From Streptomyces hygroscopicus (GTDB lineage: Bacteria > Actinomycetota > Actinomycetes > Streptomycetales > Streptomycetaceae), in contig NZ_LBMW01000020.1 in NCBI RefSeq assembly GCF_026168105.1, positions 1 to 64,000 on the forward strand: a DNA stretch of 64,000 bases. The letters run 5' to 3'. Below are positions 61,056 through 64,000 of this stretch, in pieces; position 1 is the stretch's first letter, and every line of letters begins with the position of its first letter. The notes beneath the pieces were generated by a model, which worked only from the letters and a program-made list of their open reading frames with translations, did no database searches and was not told where the DNA came from. The translations under genes and the position numbers were made by a program.

Positions 61056-61379
61056 ATGACCGAAGGACACACGATCACCATCGAGCAGAGCGACCGGCAC
61101 GTGCGCGTGGTGCACGGCGGACAGGTCCTGGCGGAGAGCGACCGGCCCCTCGTGCTGCGCGAGACCGGCTGTCCCGTGCGGTACTACATCCCCGCCGAGG
61201 ACGTACGCCTGGACCTGCTGACCGCCTCGGACACCCATACGCACTGCCCCTTCAAGGGCACGGCTTCGTACTGGTCCCTGCCGGAAGCGGCGGACCTCGT
61301 GTGGGCGTATCCCGATCCCAAGCCGGACGTCGCCCCGATCAAGGACCACCTCTGCTTCTACGAAGTAGAAGTGTCGTGA
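61056..61379 (+). CDS. DUF427-family protein
   Basis: The 107-residue protein shows the DUF427 pattern VRVVHGGQVLAESDRPLVL, VRYYIPAEDVR, HTHCPFKGTASYWSL and AWAYPDPK-like VWAYPDPKPD. These form a compact beta fold of unknown function, often near oxidoreductases. A short divergent gap (50 bases) with the LOG gene carries both promoters. Confidence 0.85.
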   Translation: MTEGHTITIEQSDRHVRVVHGGQVLAESDRPLVLRETGCPVRYYIPAEDVRLDLLTASDTHTHCPFKGTASYWSLPEAADLVWAYPDPKPDVAPIKDHLCFYEVEVS

Positions 61380-61416
61380 CCGACGAATGCCGTGCTCTGC
61401 GGCAGTCTTCACAGAC

Positions 61417-62196
61417 ATGGACAAGCAGACCATCTCCCGCGACGGCACACCGATCGCGTACCAGCGCACCGGAAAGGGCCCGGCAGTCGTCCTCGTGAGC
61501 GGCGCGATGTCCACGGGCGCGACGGTCGCACCCCTGGCGCCGCACCTCTCGGACCGCTTCAGTGTCATCGTGTACGACCGCCGGGGCCGCGGCCGGAGCG
61601 GCGACACGCAGCCGTACGCGGTGACCCGCGAGGTCGAGGACCTCGCGGCGCTCATCGAGGTGGCGGGCGGTGAGGCGGCGCTGTACGGCATCTCCTCGGG
61701 CGGCGCACTGGTGCTGGAGGCGGCGGCGAGCGGGCTGCCGGTGCGCCAGGTGGCGGTCTACGAGCCGCCGTTCGCCGACTACGGGGGCGGCGGGCCGGAA
61801 CGCGCGGAGTACACCGTGAATCTCGGCGAGGCCCTCGAGCAGGGCAGGCTCGGGGACGCGGTGGAACTGTTCCTCAGGCTCACCGGCCTGGCTCCCGAGG
61901 TGATCGCGACCGCCCGTCAGTCCCCCATGTGGGCCGACATGGAGGCGATCGCGCCTTCCCTCGCGTACGACAACGCGGTGATGCGCGACGGGCTGGTGCC
62001 CCGGCACCGGCTGGCCTCGGTCGCCGTCCCGGTCCTGGCCGTCGCGGGCGGCGCCAGCCCCGAGTGGCTGCGCAGGGCGGCCGAGGCGGTCGCGCAGGCG
62101 GCTCCGGGGGGCACGTATCGCGTCCTGGCGGGCCAGAACCACATGGTGGAGCCGCAGGCACTCGCCCCGGTGCTGGCGGAGTTCTTCGCGGGTTAG
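61417..62196 (+). CDS. Alpha/beta hydrolase
   Basis: The 259-residue protein has the nucleophile elbow GISSGGALV (Ser), VIVYDRRGRGRSGDTQ after strand 4, and a C-terminal His in LAGQNHMVEP. A simple alpha/beta fold with no extra domain. The ester, haloalkane or other substrate is unknown. The ATG at 61417 is chosen by family start (MDKQTISRDG); no good ribosome binding site is seen. Confidence 0.87.
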   Translation: MDKQTISRDGTPIAYQRTGKGPAVVLVSGAMSTGATVAPLAPHLSDRFSVIVYDRRGRGRSGDTQPYAVTREVEDLAALIEVAGGEAALYGISSGGALVLEAAASGLPVRQVAVYEPPFADYGGGGPERAEYTVNLGEALEQGRLGDAVELFLRLTGLAPEVIATARQSPMWADMEAIAPSLAYDNAVMRDGLVPRHRLASVAVPVLAVAGGASPEWLRRAAEAVAQAAPGGTYRVLAGQNHMVEPQALAPVLAEFFAG

Positions 62197-62266
62197 CGCG
62201 AGGGCGCTGCGCGTCGGCACGAGGCGACCTCGCACCGCGGCCCAGGGTCCTTGAGCGGCTCCAGGG

Positions 62267-62311
62267 CCCCTCACGCCGTGGCCCGAGGGCCCTTCACGCC
62301 GTGACCCGAGG
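62267..62311 (+). repeat. 22-bp imperfect tandem repeat
   Basis: CCCCTCACGCCGTGGCCCGAGG is followed at once by GCCCTTCACGCCGTGACCCGAGG, two near-identical copies with three changes, in the convergent gap between the hydrolase and mnmA. A third fragment (GAGCCGTGGCGCGGGG) follows. Confidence 0.5.
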
Positions 62312-62337
62312 CTCTTCCGAGCCGTGGCGCGGGGACG

Positions 62338-63462
62338 TCAGGCCACCGCCGTCGTCACCGGGGTCGTCGTCGCGATCGTCGCCGAGCCCACCACGCGCGT
62401 GCCGTCGTACAGGACGATCGCCTGTCCGGGGGCCACACCGCGGACCGGCTCGGTGAAGCGCACTCGGAGTTCGCCGTCGGCCGGCTCCGCCGTCACCTCC
62501 GTCTCGCCGCCGTGGGCACGGAGCTGGGCGGTGTAGGTGCCGGGACCGGCCGGGGCGACTCCGCACCAGCGGGGCTTGACGGCGGTCAGGGCGGCGACGT
62601 CCAGGGAGGACGCCGGGCCCACCGTCACCGTGTTGGTGACCGGCGAGATGTCGAGGACGTAGCGCGGCTTGCCGTCGGGCGCCGGGGTGCCGATCCTCAG
62701 GCCCTTGCGCTGGCCGATCGTGAAGCCGTACGCCCCGTCGTGCGTGCCCAGCTTGGCGCCGGTCTCGTCGACGATGTCGCCCTCGGCCCGGCCGAGCCGC
62801 CGGGCGAGGAAGCCCTGGGTGTCACCGTCCGCGATGAAGCAGATGTCGTGCGAGTCGGGCTTCTTGGCGACCGCGAGACCCCGGCGCTCGGCCTCCGCAC
62901 GGATCTCGTCCTTGGTGGTGACCGTGTCGCCGAGCGGGAACATCGCGTGGGCCAGCTGCTTCTCGTCGAGCACGCCGAGGACGTACGACTGGTCCTTCGC
63001 CATGTCGGAGGCGCGGTGGAGCTCGCGCGTGCCGTCCTCGAGGGTGACGACCTTGGCGTAGTGGCCCGTGCAGACCGCATCGAAGCCGAGCGCGAGGGCC
63101 TTGTCGAGCAGCGCCGCGAACTTGATCTTCTCGTTGCAGCGCAGGCACGGGTTCGGTGTGCGTCCGGCCTCGTACTCGGCGACGAAGTCCTCGACCACGT
63201 CCTCACGGAACCGGTCGGCGAGGTCCCAGACGTAGAACGGGATGCCGATGACGTCCGCGGCGCGGCGGGCGTCGCGCGAGTCCTCGATGGTGCAACAGCC
63301 GCGCGCGCCCGTACGGAACGACTGCGGGTTCGCGGACAGCGCGAGGTGGACGCCGGTCACGTCGTGGCCGGCTTCAGCCGCGCGTGCGGCTGCGACGGCG
63401 GAGTCGACTCCGCCGGACATGGCGGCGAGGACGCGGAGGGGGCGCTGCGGGGTGTCAGTCAT
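62338..63462 (-). CDS. mnmA: tRNA 2-thiouridine(34) synthase
   Basis: The 374-residue protein has the PP-loop AMSGGVDSAVAAARA, catalytic Cys in TPNPCLRCNEKIKF, and the second active-site Cys in KPDSHDICFIADGD. It activates U34 by adenylation and inserts sulfur into Lys, Glu and Gln tRNAs. The cysteine desulfurase gene upstream on the same strand is the likely sulfur source. Confidence 0.95.
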   Translation of the reverse strand: MTDTPQRPLRVLAAMSGGVDSAVAAARAAEAGHDVTGVHLALSANPQSFRTGARGCCTIEDSRDARRAADVIGIPFYVWDLADRFREDVVEDFVAEYEAGRTPNPCLRCNEKIKFAALLDKALALGFDAVCTGHYAKVVTLEDGTRELHRASDMAKDQSYVLGVLDEKQLAHAMFPLGDTVTTKDEIRAEAERRGLAVAKKPDSHDICFIADGDTQGFLARRLGRAEGDIVDETGAKLGTHDGAYGFTIGQRKGLRIGTPAPDGKPRYVLDISPVTNTVTVGPASSLDVAALTAVKPRWCGVAPAGPGTYTAQLRAHGGETEVTAEPADGELRVRFTEPVRGVAPGQAIVLYDGTRVVGSATIATTTPVTTAVA

Positions 63463-63619
63463 AGCTCTTCAAGAGTACGGGGCCCGGGGAACCGGGGCTC
63501 GTGGGTATCCGTGGACGACCGGCCCGGCGCACAGCGCGGCGGCGTGCTACGTCCTGCGCGGGGCACCTGGACCGGTACGTGTGGCTCGTGGAGCGGGCGC
63601 GGGCGGCGGGCCTAGGACG

Positions 63620-64000
63620 TCAGGTCAGTCCGGCGGTGCGGGCACGCTCCACCGCGGGGCCGATCGCCTTGGCCACCGCCTCCACGTCGGCCTCCGTGGA
63701 CGTGTGCCCCAGGGAGAAGCGGAGGGTGCCGCGGGCGAGGTCCGGGTCCGAGCCGATGGCGAGCAGCACATGGCTCGGCTGGGCCACACCGGCCGTGCAG
63801 GCGGAGCCCGTGGAGCATTCGATGCCCTGCGCATCCAGCAGCAGGAGCAGGGAGTCGCCCTCGCAGCCGGGGAAGGTGAAGTGGGCGTTCGCGGGCAGCC
63901 GGTCCACCGGGTCCCCGCCCAGGATCGCGTCCGGGACGGCCGAACGGACCGCGGCGATCAGGTCGTCACGCAGGCCGCCGATCTCGCGGGCGAACCACTC
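63620..64000 (-). CDS. Cysteine desulfurase, C-terminal part
   Basis: The gene enters from the right edge; the last 126 codons are visible. The catalytic Cys lies in GIECSTGSACTAG, and LRFSLGHTSTEADVEAVAKAI is the C-terminal helix region. NifS/IscS-like PLP enzymes release sulfur from cysteine for Fe-S clusters and tRNA thiolation; mnmA follows 157 bases downstream. The 5' end and PLP lysine lie outside the window. Confidence 0.93.
   Translation of the reverse strand, partial: EWFAREIGGLRDDLIAAVRSAVPDAILGGDPVDRLPANAHFTFPGCEGDSLLLLLDAQGIECSTGSACTAGVAQPSHVLLAIGSDPDLARGTLRFSLGHTSTEADVEAVAKAIGPAVERARTAGLT

Overview
This is a window from a high-GC actinomycete chromosome, almost certainly a Streptomyces. 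The codon use is strongly GC3-biased, GTG starts are common, several products are Streptomyces types (conservon GTPase, CdgC and RmdB c-di-GMP proteins, LAL regulator), and the gene order, from memory, follows the S. coelicolor accB to mnmA core region. No phage, IS element, CRISPR array, rRNA or tRNA gene was seen. The two window edges cut a conservon GTPase (left) and a cysteine desulfurase (right).

Layout. 1-2.7 kb: end of a cvnD-type gene, paired terminators, then accE and accB (acyl-CoA carboxylase epsilon and carboxyltransferase subunits). 2.7-10.1 kb: a YceI protein, an exported Gly-rich protein, and a divergent pair of secreted glycosidases (GH3 and GH30 plus ricin-type CBM) suited to beta-glucan breakdown. 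10.2-20.7 kb: branched-chain amino acid genes (citramalate synthase, ilvE, leuB) around an unusual minus-strand cluster: fused urease gamma/beta, urease alpha with a variant active-site flap, agmatine deiminase, a small Cys protein, a TetR regulator, then an MHS-type transporter. 21-24.4 kb: an AAC(2')-like acetyltransferase, then the proline catabolism pair (proline dehydrogenase and P5C dehydrogenase) divergent from a PucR-type regulator. 25.6-27.9 kb: a TetR/MFS efflux pair.

28-33.7 kb: ilvB-ilvN-ilvC-serA, preceded by a classical attenuator (leader peptide MRTRILVLGQRVG plus intrinsic terminator). 33.7-37 kb: CdgC-type GGDEF/degenerate-EAL membrane protein. 37.3-48.2 kb: 2-hydroxyacid dehydrogenase, aldo/keto reductase, PQQ-type sugar dehydrogenase lipoprotein, a very large LAL-type LuxR regulator with a repeat-rich N terminus, and an MMPL exporter. 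48.4-52 kb: gatC-gatA-small membrane protein-gatB. 52.1-56.1 kb: cupin, DUF4267 membrane protein divergent from its probable TetR repressor (two identical-geometry operators), and RmdB-type GGDEF-EAL protein. 56.3-64 kb: ligA with a short methionine-synthase-like gene, SDR, LOG protein, DUF427, alpha/beta hydrolase, mnmA and a NifS-like desulfurase.

How it fits together: most of the window is core metabolism (BCAA synthesis, fatty-acid precursor supply, Gln/Asn-tRNA amidation, DNA ligation, tRNA thiolation). The strongest candidate for something not well described is the urease-like/agmatine deiminase operon with its own TetR operator and transporter, which lacks urease accessory genes in this window and a dedicated N-carbamoylputrescine amidohydrolase.
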